From: Peptostreptococcaceae bacterium oral taxon 113 str. W5053 | GTDB lineage: Bacteria > Bacillota > Clostridia > Tissierellales > Peptoniphilaceae | NCBI GenBank assembly: GCA_000467935.1 | Contig: KI259820.1 | Location: forward strand, 1-11,691 | Direction of reading: 5' to 3' | Length of the DNA: 11,691 nucleotides | Shown: piece by piece, positions 1 through 5,755 of the stretch | Layout of the letters: each line of letters opens with the position of its first letter | Position numbering within the stretch: position 1 is the first letter of the stretch | Translations under genes and position numbers: made by a program | The notes under the pieces: model-generated | What the model saw: the letters and a program-made list of their open reading frames with translations, nothing else | The model's database searches: none | What the model was told of the DNA's origin: nothing

Positions 1-150
1 GATAAAGGGAGCAAATTCCAATGTGTTTTGGTCTTTACTGTCGATACCGTTATTAATTGCGATACTGTTGCTTTCGCCCCCGTCCCTGTCCTCGTCACCA
101 ACTGAAAGGCGGGAGTATAGCGCAGTGATTTTATTGGTATATTCTATCAT
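1..150 (-). CDS. Large serine recombinase, N-terminal fragment (partial at window edge, probably rearranged)
   Basis: The 50 codons visible begin MIEYTNKITALYSRLS. This contains the YxRxS catalytic motif of serine recombinases, with the presumed nucleophile at Ser16, and is followed by the family's usual acidic stretch and a GESNSI motif. The start is well supported: AGGAGG at 159-164 lies 8 nt upstream. By family knowledge, large recombinases with this start excise and integrate Tn1549/Tn4451-type elements and lie at an element end. After GESNSIA the family normally continues with an NQ-type motif, but here the frame reads INNGIDSKDQNTLE, which I do not recognise. The frame stays open to base 1, so the gene may be a fusion or truncated. 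Identification of the first 30 residues is firm; activity is doubtful. Confidence 0.7.
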   Translation of the reverse strand, partial: MIEYTNKITALYSRLSVGDEDRDGGESNSIAINNGIDSKDQNTLEFAPFI

Positions 151-158
151 GGCGTTAT

Positions 159-164
159 CCTCCT
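159..164 (-). promoter_or_regulatory. Ribosome binding site of the recombinase fragment
   Basis: A perfect AGGAGG on the minus strand, 8 nt before the ATG at 150. It fixes the start of the recombinase frame and shows that this 5' end is intact even though the upstream virD4 sequence is broken. Confidence 0.7.
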
Positions 165-206
165 TTTTTGTGTCTATATATCATTCCTTTACAGTTGATA
201 GTATGC

Positions 207-541
207 AACCCATCTTGCTGAGCCATACTCTTTCCCCTGTCTAAACTTTTTCGCATTTTTGCCTTTGGTATAGATAATGAATTTAATTATAGCAGCAACA
301 ACGATTCCTGTCAGTATATCCATAAGGTGTACGCTTGGAATAAAGCTCATTGTATTAAGCTTCTAATATTCCTTGAAATATTTTGTCTGTTACATCGCAA
401 CCTATATATGCTCTTACATGATTGGGAGAAGATGTCTCCAACCTAGAAAAATGCAAGATAGGGAATGTTTTGCTTTGCAAACTTTGCCTTATCCTGCACC
501 TTAAATAATCCTCTGATGTCTTTTAATATCTTATCTATCAT
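207..541 (-). pseudogene. virD4/traG-type coupling protein remnant (N-terminal part, nonsense codon, frameshifts, truncated)
   Basis: Translating the minus strand from ATG 541 gives MIDKILKDIRGLFKVQDKA, then KFAKQNIPYLAFF and a TAG stop at 443-445. Past the stop the homology continues in shifted frames: VGDIFS, NHVRAYIGCDVTDKIFQGIL, NTMSFIPSVHLMDIL, KFIIYTKGKNAKKFRQGKEY and GSARW. I recognise this order as the start of Tn1549-family VirD4/TcpA coupling proteins, membrane ATPases that bring DNA to the type IV secretion channel. The TAG replaces the tyrosine usual in AFFYVG. One extra C (TCCCAAT) and one extra base near GAAGCTTAAT shift the frame. Homology ends just after GSARW (about 207-212), before any Walker motif, so the gene is dead. 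It overlaps the pcfB-like stop by ATGA and has AAAGGAG 8 nt upstream. Confidence 0.75.
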
Positions 542-1023
542 AGGCTCTGCTCCTTTTGTTTATTCTTGATTTTGTCTTTGGAAACAGAGTTTTTAGCCAT
601 CTCCTTGAACTTCTCAATATTCTTATGGATAGATTCTTTCCGTTCCGTTTTCTTTTCTGATGTTGCAAGGGCATTTTTAAAGGCTTTCTCCATCATTTTC
701 ATATCTTTGGCTTGGAAAAATACGGAGTATTTGCCTGTTTCTTTATCTTTCATCACCGAAAACTTAACACCGTATTTGTTAAGCTCTTTTTTCAGTTCTT
801 TCAGTTCCGCTTCTTCTACCGGTATTTCTTCCAGTTGCCCTTTTTTCGCCATATCTTTGAGTTTCACTTCACTGCCTTCAGCTTTAACCAATTTTCCTAA
901 GCCTCCATATTGCTTTGATCGTTGATGTAATTTATTAATATTATTTAATATCTCCTGATAGGTTGCTTTTAAAACATTTATTTCAATATTTACTACTCTA
1001 TTTGCAATTTCCTCATTTATCAT
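538..1023 (-). CDS. PcfB-family protein (DUF3801), ICE relaxosome accessory
   Basis: 161 residues starting MINEEIANRVVNIEINVLK. The start and middle (KYGVKFSVMKD, then KYSVFFQAKDMKMMEKAF) and the lysine-rich tail match the PcfB/DUF3801 family as I know it. That family precedes virD4 in Tn1549-like ICEs; in pCF10, PcfB helps link relaxase and DNA to the coupling protein. No membrane segment or signal peptide is visible. I chose ATG 1023 over the TTG three bases upstream because GGAGG at 1030-1034 gives a 6-nt spacing, and because the ATG overlaps the upstream stop as TGATG. The 3' end overlaps the virD4 start as ATGA, so the genes were translationally coupled. The frame is intact, but with virD4 destroyed the product probably has no conjugation role now. 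Confidence 0.75.
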   Translation of the reverse strand: MINEEIANRVVNIEINVLKATYQEILNNINKLHQRSKQYGGLGKLVKAEGSEVKLKDMAKKGQLEEIPVEEAELKELKKELNKYGVKFSVMKDKETGKYSVFFQAKDMKMMEKAFKNALATSEKKTERKESIHKNIEKFKEMAKNSVSKDKIKNKQKEQSL

Positions 1024-1610
1024 CAAAGTCCTCCTTCCCTCATATCATAACTAACAAGTGCAGTATAATAGGCATCCATATTACTTGGTGCATTATACGC
1101 TGCTGTTAAAATAAATGCTCTAACATTTCTTATTTTAGCTTCATTATCTGGTAAAGCATTTACAAGATACTCCATGTGCGATGAATCTAAACTCCTAAAT
1201 CTCTCTTGAACTATATATGCGGGTAACTTTGTTTGATTGATAGTAACTGTATCATCTGCATTTAATATCATTACATCAGCTAAAACTCTAATAATTTCAT
1301 CATATGTTCGTGCAATATTCTTATTTCCTAACTCCATATGTTCGTTATATCCTGTACTTTCTCTAAGTTCTTCTAAACAGGATTGATATGATTTTATTTT
1401 TTTATTACCTCCCTCCAATCCACCCATCGTATATAAGCCTTTATCTTCATGGATGGGTAGGTGGGAGGAATTCTCTGAAGAAATATATGAAGTATTCTTT
1501 GATGAATTCTTTGTAGTAATCTCTGGTAATGGTTCATGCAAGCTGCCATAATGCATTGGTAGATTTTCATCAAATGCATCGGTGCTATATGCGTCATTGC
1601 ATTGGTGCAT
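1023..1610 (-). CDS. Replication initiator C-terminal part with DUF6017 domain (downstream half of a split gene)
   Basis: 195 residues. The first 75 or so form a polar, Ser/Asn/Thr-rich linker. The remainder holds the conserved module: TYDEIIRVLADVMI, then LPAYIVQERFRSLDSSHMEY and RNVRAFILTAAYNAPS. I recognise this as the DUF6017 domain ending ICE and phage-like replication initiators. It normally sits on the same polypeptide as an N-terminal winged helix, which here lies upstream in another frame. This frame begins at ATG 1610, inside the 3' end of that ORF (17-bp overlap), with only a weak AGGG about 6 nt upstream. Either a frameshift has split one gene, or the two halves are made by coupled re-initiation. 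The linker DNA carries TGCAT repeats and a large inverted repeat. Domain identity is good; the status of the start is uncertain. Confidence 0.65.
   Translation of the reverse strand: MHQCNDAYSTDAFDENLPMHYGSLHEPLPEITTKNSSKNTSYISSENSSHLPIHEDKGLYTMGGLEGGNKKIKSYQSCLEELRESTGYNEHMELGNKNIARTYDEIIRVLADVMILNADDTVTINQTKLPAYIVQERFRSLDSSHMEYLVNALPDNEAKIRNVRAFILTAAYNAPSNMDAYYTALVSYDMREGGL
1408..1468 (-). repeat. Imperfect inverted repeat inside the DUF6017 linker
   Basis: Arms at 1408-1428 and 1452-1468 pair through CCTCCC with GGGAGG and ACCCATC with GATGGGT, leaving a 23-base loop and an unpaired middle. The sequence is much more GC-rich than its surroundings. It lies within the reading frame and has no T-run, so it is not a terminator. 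It could form a strong mRNA hairpin or a DNA cruciform. Its function is unknown. Confidence 0.5.
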
Positions 1611-1632
1611 TTTGCCCTAATGCATTGTGCAT
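1536..1632. repeat. Cluster of TGCAT/ATGCA repeats (iteron-like) across the split point of the initiator gene
   Basis: Seven copies of TGCAT or ATGCA occur in under 100 bp, near 1536, 1551, 1574, 1598, 1606, 1620 and 1628. Most extend to CAATGCA on the minus strand. Phage and ICE replisome organisers often carry their origin iterons inside the initiator gene, in the linker between the DNA-binding and C-terminal domains, which is exactly the position here. The repeats are seen directly; the origin role is inferred. Confidence 0.45.
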
Positions 1633-2037
1633 GGTATTTCGACTTTCTTTCTCTAAAATTTTTCTTTCATGCTCCAGCTTTTTCTTGTTCAACTCAAGGT
1701 ATAATTCTTCTAATTTTTCATCATTTATCGTGTACCATTTTGTTTTATCTCTTGGATCTTTATTATAGTTTCCTATCAAAAGATACCCCGCCTTTTCGAG
1801 CTTGGCAAAAGTTCTTTTTACTGTATCAACACTCATATAGTCGAAATCTTTTTCTTGCCGTGCTCTTATAGAATTGTATGTCCAATATTTCCCGTCATGA
1901 TAGTTTTTACCGGACTTCTTATTTATCTCAATCCAATAGTTTATCTGTTGCAATACTAAGGCTTCATTTAACCCTAATGCTCTTGCCAATGTTTTATTTG
2001 CGATAACAGGCTGTTCATCAAATAAATACATACTCAC
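1594..2037 (-). CDS. Replication initiator N-terminal part, winged helix-turn-helix (upstream half of a split gene)
   Basis: 147 residues. Residues 1-115 resemble the DNA-binding domain of phage and ICE replisome organisers: an opening FDEQPVIANKTLARALGLN, an ALVLQQINYWIE helix, YWTYNSIRARQ, a recognition-helix-like SVDTVKRTFAKLEKAGYL, and a strand region ending TKWYTINDEKL. A charged helix follows, and the frame ends in NALGQNAPMQ before TGA. Intact homologues continue into a DUF6017 domain, which here lies in another frame from 1610 on, so the gene looks split in the repeat-rich linker. The GTG start has GGAGG at 2046-2050, 8 nt upstream; an ATG two codons later would be 14 nt away. A terminator stands just upstream and I see no clear promoter between them. 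Confidence 0.65.
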   Translation of the reverse strand: MSMYLFDEQPVIANKTLARALGLNEALVLQQINYWIEINKKSGKNYHDGKYWTYNSIRARQEKDFDYMSVDTVKRTFAKLEKAGYLLIGNYNKDPRDKTKWYTINDEKLEELYLELNKKKLEHERKILEKESRNTMHNALGQNAPMQ

Positions 2038-2073
2038 ATCATCTTCCTCCTTTCTTTTTTGATTTTTGGCATG

Positions 2074-2103
2074 AAAAAAGGCGATAGTATTTTATCTATC
2101 ACC
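2074..2103 (-). terminator. Rho-independent terminator after the CD1845-type gene
   Basis: On the minus strand GGTGATAG, an 8-base loop and CTATCGCC form an 8-bp stem with one G-T wobble, followed directly by six T. It lies 12 bp past the stop of the small membrane protein gene. It would end transcripts entering the element from rlmD before they reach the replication gene. Confidence 0.85.
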
Positions 2104-2115
2104 TCATTAGTTTCT

Positions 2116-2397
2116 TTATATTTCTTTCAATTTATCTCTTGCAAATTCAATGTATGCTGTAAGCCATAATGCAATTTTAGGTAGTCCATAGGGACTTATC
2201 AAAAATGCTATTACCAGTGCTTGAATAAAAGTAGTTGTGTCTTTTTGTACAAGTGCTGCAATCGAACCTAATACCACTAAGAATGATAATATCCCTAAAA
2301 TCATTCCACTAACACTGATTATGAATTTTAGAAAAGAAATTAGTATTGATAGAAGTAATATTATTGGAAATAAAATTATCTTTAATATCCACCTCAT
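2116..2397 (-). CDS. CD1845-family small membrane protein of Tn1549-like ICEs
   Basis: 93 residues, very hydrophobic. An opening MRWILKIILFPIILLLSI precedes two or three membrane segments (about residues 4-25, 28-50 and 57-72), then a conserved-looking FLISPYGLPKIALWL and a short charged cytoplasmic end. The layout and the SPYGLP motif match the CD1845 family found at ends of Tn1549-like ICEs; its function is unknown. I chose ATG 2397 because AAAGGAG at 2407-2413 directly abuts the alternative ATG at 2406, while it sits 9 nt from 2397; family members also begin MRxLKI. It lies 19 bp below the rlmD stop with no obvious promoter, so it probably shares the rlmD transcript and ends at the hairpin downstream. 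Confidence 0.65.
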   Translation of the reverse strand: MRWILKIILFPIILLLSILISFLKFIISVSGMILGILSFLVVLGSIAALVQKDTTTFIQALVIAFLISPYGLPKIALWLTAYIEFARDKLKEI

Positions 2398-2406
2398 ATA
2401 ATACAT

Positions 2407-2413
2407 CTCCTTT
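2407..2413 (-). promoter_or_regulatory. Ribosome binding site deciding the CD1845-type start
   Basis: AAAGGAG immediately abuts the ATG at 2406, too close to serve it, and is 9 nt from the ATG at 2397. This favours the shorter protein. Confidence 0.55.
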
Positions 2414-2416
2414 CTC

Positions 2417-3931
2417 TTAAATCATTTTAAAATGTCTTAACGCATCCATGATAGCTTCCTCTTTTTCCGGCGTGCATTGTGGAATAACCTGTTTCTCTTT
2501 TTTCGATTTATTATAATTCTCCCTCAGTACAATTCCACACTTCTTTTTAATCTGTGCAATATAGAGTGTCGAAACCTTTAAATCAAATTTTTCTAATATA
2601 TATTCCTTAATTTGTGCATAAGACGCTTTACTTTCAGCACTTGTCAAATCAAGCTCATCAAGCTTAATTTCAACATCTATATGCTTATCGACATCGAGTT
2701 TGGACAAAAGCGCTACCGTCTCCACATGTCCTGTTCGTGGGAACATGTCCACAGCGGCAAGTTGGTTCAAGTCATATTTTTCTTTTAACAAAAAGAGGTC
2801 TCGTGCAAGGCTTGCCGGATTGCAGGAGACATAGACGATGCGTTTTGGTTCGTGTTTTAAAATATCCCGGATTAATTTTTTATCCAAGCCGGCGCGAGGC
2901 GGGTCCACAAGGAGTACATCTGCTGTTTGAGAAATTTGTTCAAAGAGGTTTTCCGATTTTCCCAAATAATAGTCGGCGCTTGGAATGCCGTTTCTCTTCG
3001 CATTTTCTTTGGCGGCTTTGACGGCAGACGGGACGACTTCCACGCCGATGATTTTTGTGTTTTGTTTTGCCAAATAAAGGCTCATAGCACCTACGCCGCT
3101 GTAGAGTTCCACCAAGCGTTCTCCCTGTTTAAGGTTTGCAAATTCTTTAACCAAATCAAAAAGTTTCTCCGTCATATATCGATTAATTTGAAAGAAAGAG
3201 TCGGGACTAAGAGCATAAACTCGGTCTCCAATTTGTCTTGTAAACAATCGTTCTTGATTTAAAGCTTTCAGAGGACGTGTCTTTTGACCCGATACACTTT
3301 CATAGGCTATCCATGTGGGATTGACTTCTCCTTTCCAAGGAACATTATTTTTTTTATGAAAGATAACCACAATGTCTTCTTTTTCATTCGCCATAACGGT
3401 AATGTCCGTTACACTTGGATTTTGGCGAATTGCTTCTTTCAGTTCCGAAAAAGTTCTGTTGATAGCCGGCTGTACAATGGGATGTTCTTCCAAGGGAATC
3501 AAACGATGGCTTTTGCGTTCGAAAAATCCGATTTGTCCGTCTTGAACTTTCAAATCCGCTTTATTTCTGTATCCGACAGTCTCTCCGGTGTATAAATTGA
3601 ACGGGGGAATATCCATGCCGCTGATACGATTTAAGGCATTGGCAATCCATCTTTTTTTTATCTTTTGTTCCGCTTCATAGGATAATCCGTTAAAGATGCA
3701 TCCATCTTCTCCATGACTTGCCCAAGGTTCTTCTCTTTCCGGAGAAGTTTTGATTATTTTTACAGTCTTGGCAAAAAAGAATCGCTTTTTCTTTCCTGTA
3801 ATCTGCGCCAATATTTCATCTTGCCACAAAGCGCCTTCCACAAAAACCACAGCATCTTTATAGCGCCCCACTCCCATGCCTTCCGAGGTCATGTCTTCAA
3901 TCACGATCTTGATTTCTTGTCCGATTTCCAT
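2417..3931 (-). CDS. rlmD: 23S rRNA (uracil-C5)-methyltransferase, TrmA/RumA family, with ICE-derived C-terminal extension
   Basis: 504 residues. It transfers a methyl group from SAM to C5 of a uracil in 23S rRNA. An N-terminal TRAM domain (about 1-60) leads to the catalytic domain: substrate motif SFFQ (245-248), SAM loop ELYSGVGA (275-282), DPPRAG (343-348), the nucleophile Cys370 in VSCNP, and the general-base Glu404 in GHVET. RumA's Fe-S cysteine motif is not intact: the region reads SHGEDGC with only Cys78, so a cluster is unlikely. Family members normally end near residue 410. Residues 412-504 (LDVDKHIDVE onward, ending RHFKMI) form an extra charged tail encoded by AT-richer DNA. I recognise such tails from ICEs inserted at the 3' end of rumA. 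GGGAG lies 8 nt before the start. The exact target uracil (RlmC, RlmD or RlmCD type) is not resolved. Confidence 0.9.
   Translation of the reverse strand: MEIGQEIKIVIEDMTSEGMGVGRYKDAVVFVEGALWQDEILAQITGKKKRFFFAKTVKIIKTSPEREEPWASHGEDGCIFNGLSYEAEQKIKKRWIANALNRISGMDIPPFNLYTGETVGYRNKADLKVQDGQIGFFERKSHRLIPLEEHPIVQPAINRTFSELKEAIRQNPSVTDITVMANEKEDIVVIFHKKNNVPWKGEVNPTWIAYESVSGQKTRPLKALNQERLFTRQIGDRVYALSPDSFFQINRYMTEKLFDLVKEFANLKQGERLVELYSGVGAMSLYLAKQNTKIIGVEVVPSAVKAAKENAKRNGIPSADYYLGKSENLFEQISQTADVLLVDPPRAGLDKKLIRDILKHEPKRIVYVSCNPASLARDLFLLKEKYDLNQLAAVDMFPRTGHVETVALLSKLDVDKHIDVEIKLDELDLTSAESKASYAQIKEYILEKFDLKVSTLYIAQIKKKCGIVLRENYNKSKKEKQVIPQCTPEKEEAIMDALRHFKMI
2690..2730. mobile_element. Probable ICE insertion junction (attachment site) in the 3' end of rlmD
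   Basis: This is where the conserved methyltransferase domain (GHVETVALLSK) ends and the AT-rich tail (LDVDKH onward) begins. The last conserved DNA on the minus strand is ACATGTGGAGACGGTAGCGC, within 2709-2730. All genes on the low-coordinate side are ICE-type; all on the high side are chromosomal. I infer the junction from this switch; the matching other end is outside the window, so the core cannot be defined. Confidence 0.5.
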
Positions 3932-3953
3932 AAACTCTTCTCCCTATTCTATG

Positions 3954-3977
3954 AAAAAAGCGGGGTCAAACCCGCTT
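3954..3977 (-). terminator. Rho-independent terminator after pyk
   Basis: The minus strand reads AAGCGGG, a 6-base loop and CCCGCTT, running straight into a T-tract. The stem is perfect over 7 bp. It lies 6 bp beyond the pyk stop and closes the dnaE-pfkA-pyk operon; only 22 bp separate it from the rlmD start. Confidence 0.9.
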
Positions 3978-3983
3978 ATTCTC

Positions 3984-5744
3984 CTATAAAGCCTTAACAC
4001 ATCCACTATATACCAAGCCGGAAGCCGCATCAACCGTAATGGTTTCATTGTCTTTGATTTTTAAAGTGGCGTCGGCTGCTCCGATAATTGTGGGAAGCTC
4101 CAAGGACAAACCCACAATGGCTGCATGAGAAGTCAAGCCTCCCTCTTCCACAACCAATGCGGAAGCTTTTTTAATATATTCAATCATATCCACTTCCGTC
4201 GTTTTGGAAACTAAAATCATGCCTTCTTCAAAGCGTCCCTCCAATTCTTCTCTGGATGAACCCACACAGGTTTTTGCAGAAACGGATTTTTTACCGATGC
4301 CAAGCCCTCGTACTAAAACATTGCCCACGGTGTGAACTTTTATCATATTTGTGGTTCCTGCGATACCTGCCGGAATTCCTGCGGTAATAATGATTAAGTC
4401 CCCCTCAGAAATCAATTCCGCATTAAATGCGGCGTTAATGGACTTTTCAAGCACTTCATCGGTGGCTTCGGTTTGTTCGCAAAGCACACTTTCCACGCCC
4501 CAAATCAATGCCAATTTTCGACGCACATCTTCGGTATAAGTAGCCGCTACAATAGGTACCGCCGGACGATATTTGGAAATTGCCATAGCGGTAATCCCGG
4601 AAGTTGTCGGAGAAACGATGGCACTTGCGCCCAATTCGTCCGCCAAAGTACAAGTGGATTGACTGATGGCGTTGGATGTATTGGCCTCTCTCCAATGCAC
4701 TCTGTCCAAAACAACCTCTTTAAAGCTGTCCGAACTCTCAATATTCAATGCGATTTTATACATGGTTTCCACCGCATTAATCGGATATTTTCCCGCTGCC
4801 GTTTCACCGGATAACATAATCGCATCGGTTCCGTCCAAAATCGCATTGGCCACATCCGTGACTTCCGCACGGGTAGGACGAGGATTCCTCTGCATGGAAT
4901 CCAACATTTGTGTTGCGATAATAACCGGTTTGCCCAATTGATTGCAAGTGGACACAATTTTCTTTTGAATCAAAGGAATTTCTTCTGCGGGAATCTCTAC
5001 ACCTAAATCTCCTCGAGCAACCATAATTCCGTCCGCCACTTGCAAAATTTCTTCCACATTCTCTACACCTTCACAATTTTCGATTTTAGCGATAATGCGA
5101 ACATTCGCTCCGCCGCTTTCTTCCAATACACGACGAATGTCAATGACATCCTGCGCTTTTCGCACAAAAGATGCCGCTACATAATCAATGCCGTTTCTCA
5201 CACCGAAACGCAAATCCGACTTGTCTTTTTCCGTTACCGCCGGAAGGGAAATTCTCATATTGGGAACATTGACTCCCTTTTTGCTCTTTAAAATACCGTT
5301 ATTTTCTACGCGACAAATCAAGTCCCCGTCTTCCGTAATCTCTCGAATGGTCAATTCCACCAAACCGTCATCAATAAGAATAGTTCCGCCTACATGAACG
5401 TCTTTGTAGAGTTCTTTATAGCTGATGGATACAATGGATTGATCCCCTTGAATGTCCTTGGGTGTCAAAGTAAAAATATCTCCGATTTTTAACTCTACGC
5501 TTTCTACGCCAAATTGACCCAAACGAATTTCCGGACCTTTGGTATCCAACATAATGGCAATGGGAAGAGCCAACATCTCACGAACTTCTTTGATGGTGTC
5601 GATACGCACTTGATGTTCCTCATGAGTTCCATGAGAAAAATTTAATCGAGCCACATTCATTCCGTTTAACATCAAATTTTTTAGAACCTCTTTACTTTCC
5701 GATGCCGGTCCGATTGTGCAAACAATTTTTGTCTTTTTTATCAT
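3984..5744 (-). CDS. pyk: Pyruvate kinase with C-terminal PEP-utilising domain
   Basis: 586 residues. It converts phosphoenolpyruvate and ADP to pyruvate and ATP, the last step of glycolysis, in the cytosol. The A/B core shows the N-terminal KIVCTIGPAS, NFSHG (35-39), TKGPEIR (68-74), the catalytic Lys220 in IIAKIENCEG, the Mg-binding MVARGDLGVEIP (241-252) and ATQMLDSM (277-284). The allosteric C domain runs to about residue 475. An extra domain, about 485-586, carries GGLTSHAAIVG with Thr538-Ser539-His540, as in Bacillus-type enzymes of about 585 residues. The start has AAGGAG overlapping the pfkA stop. It is the last gene of the dnaE-pfkA-pyk operon, 11 bp after pfkA, with a terminator just downstream. 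Confidence 0.97.
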   Translation of the reverse strand: MIKKTKIVCTIGPASESKEVLKNLMLNGMNVARLNFSHGTHEEHQVRIDTIKEVREMLALPIAIMLDTKGPEIRLGQFGVESVELKIGDIFTLTPKDIQGDQSIVSISYKELYKDVHVGGTILIDDGLVELTIREITEDGDLICRVENNGILKSKKGVNVPNMRISLPAVTEKDKSDLRFGVRNGIDYVAASFVRKAQDVIDIRRVLEESGGANVRIIAKIENCEGVENVEEILQVADGIMVARGDLGVEIPAEEIPLIQKKIVSTCNQLGKPVIIATQMLDSMQRNPRPTRAEVTDVANAILDGTDAIMLSGETAAGKYPINAVETMYKIALNIESSDSFKEVVLDRVHWREANTSNAISQSTCTLADELGASAIVSPTTSGITAMAISKYRPAVPIVAATYTEDVRRKLALIWGVESVLCEQTEATDEVLEKSINAAFNAELISEGDLIIITAGIPAGIAGTTNMIKVHTVGNVLVRGLGIGKKSVSAKTCVGSSREELEGRFEEGMILVSKTTEVDMIEYIKKASALVVEEGGLTSHAAIVGLSLELPTIIGAADATLKIKDNETITVDAASGLVYSGCVKAL

Positions 5745-5755
5745 AATTTCACTCC

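Noticed and set aside
23..244. Hydrophobic plus-strand ORF of 73 codons
   Set aside because: It is antisense to the recombinase start and virD4 remnant, which have clear family motifs on the minus strand, and it lacks a convincing ribosome site.
566..925. Plus-strand ORF of 119 codons
   Set aside because: It is the antisense shadow of the PcfB-like gene; its composition reflects the lysine-rich minus-strand frame.
1024..1026. TTG start for the PcfB-like protein
   Set aside because: ATG 1023 has better ribosome-site spacing and overlaps the upstream stop as TGATG.
1536..1632. CRISPR array
   Set aside because: The repeated units are only about 5-7 bp with irregular spacing of 8-24 bp, and there are no cas genes.
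2737..3595. Several plus-strand ORFs over rlmD
   Set aside because: The rlmD frame has complete methyltransferase motifs. The plus-strand frames show no recognisable domain or ribosome site.
3954..3970. TTGACC on the minus strand as a -35 for rlmD
   Set aside because: It lies in the pyk terminator loop, and no -10 sits at a proper distance (TAGAAT is only 12 bp away).
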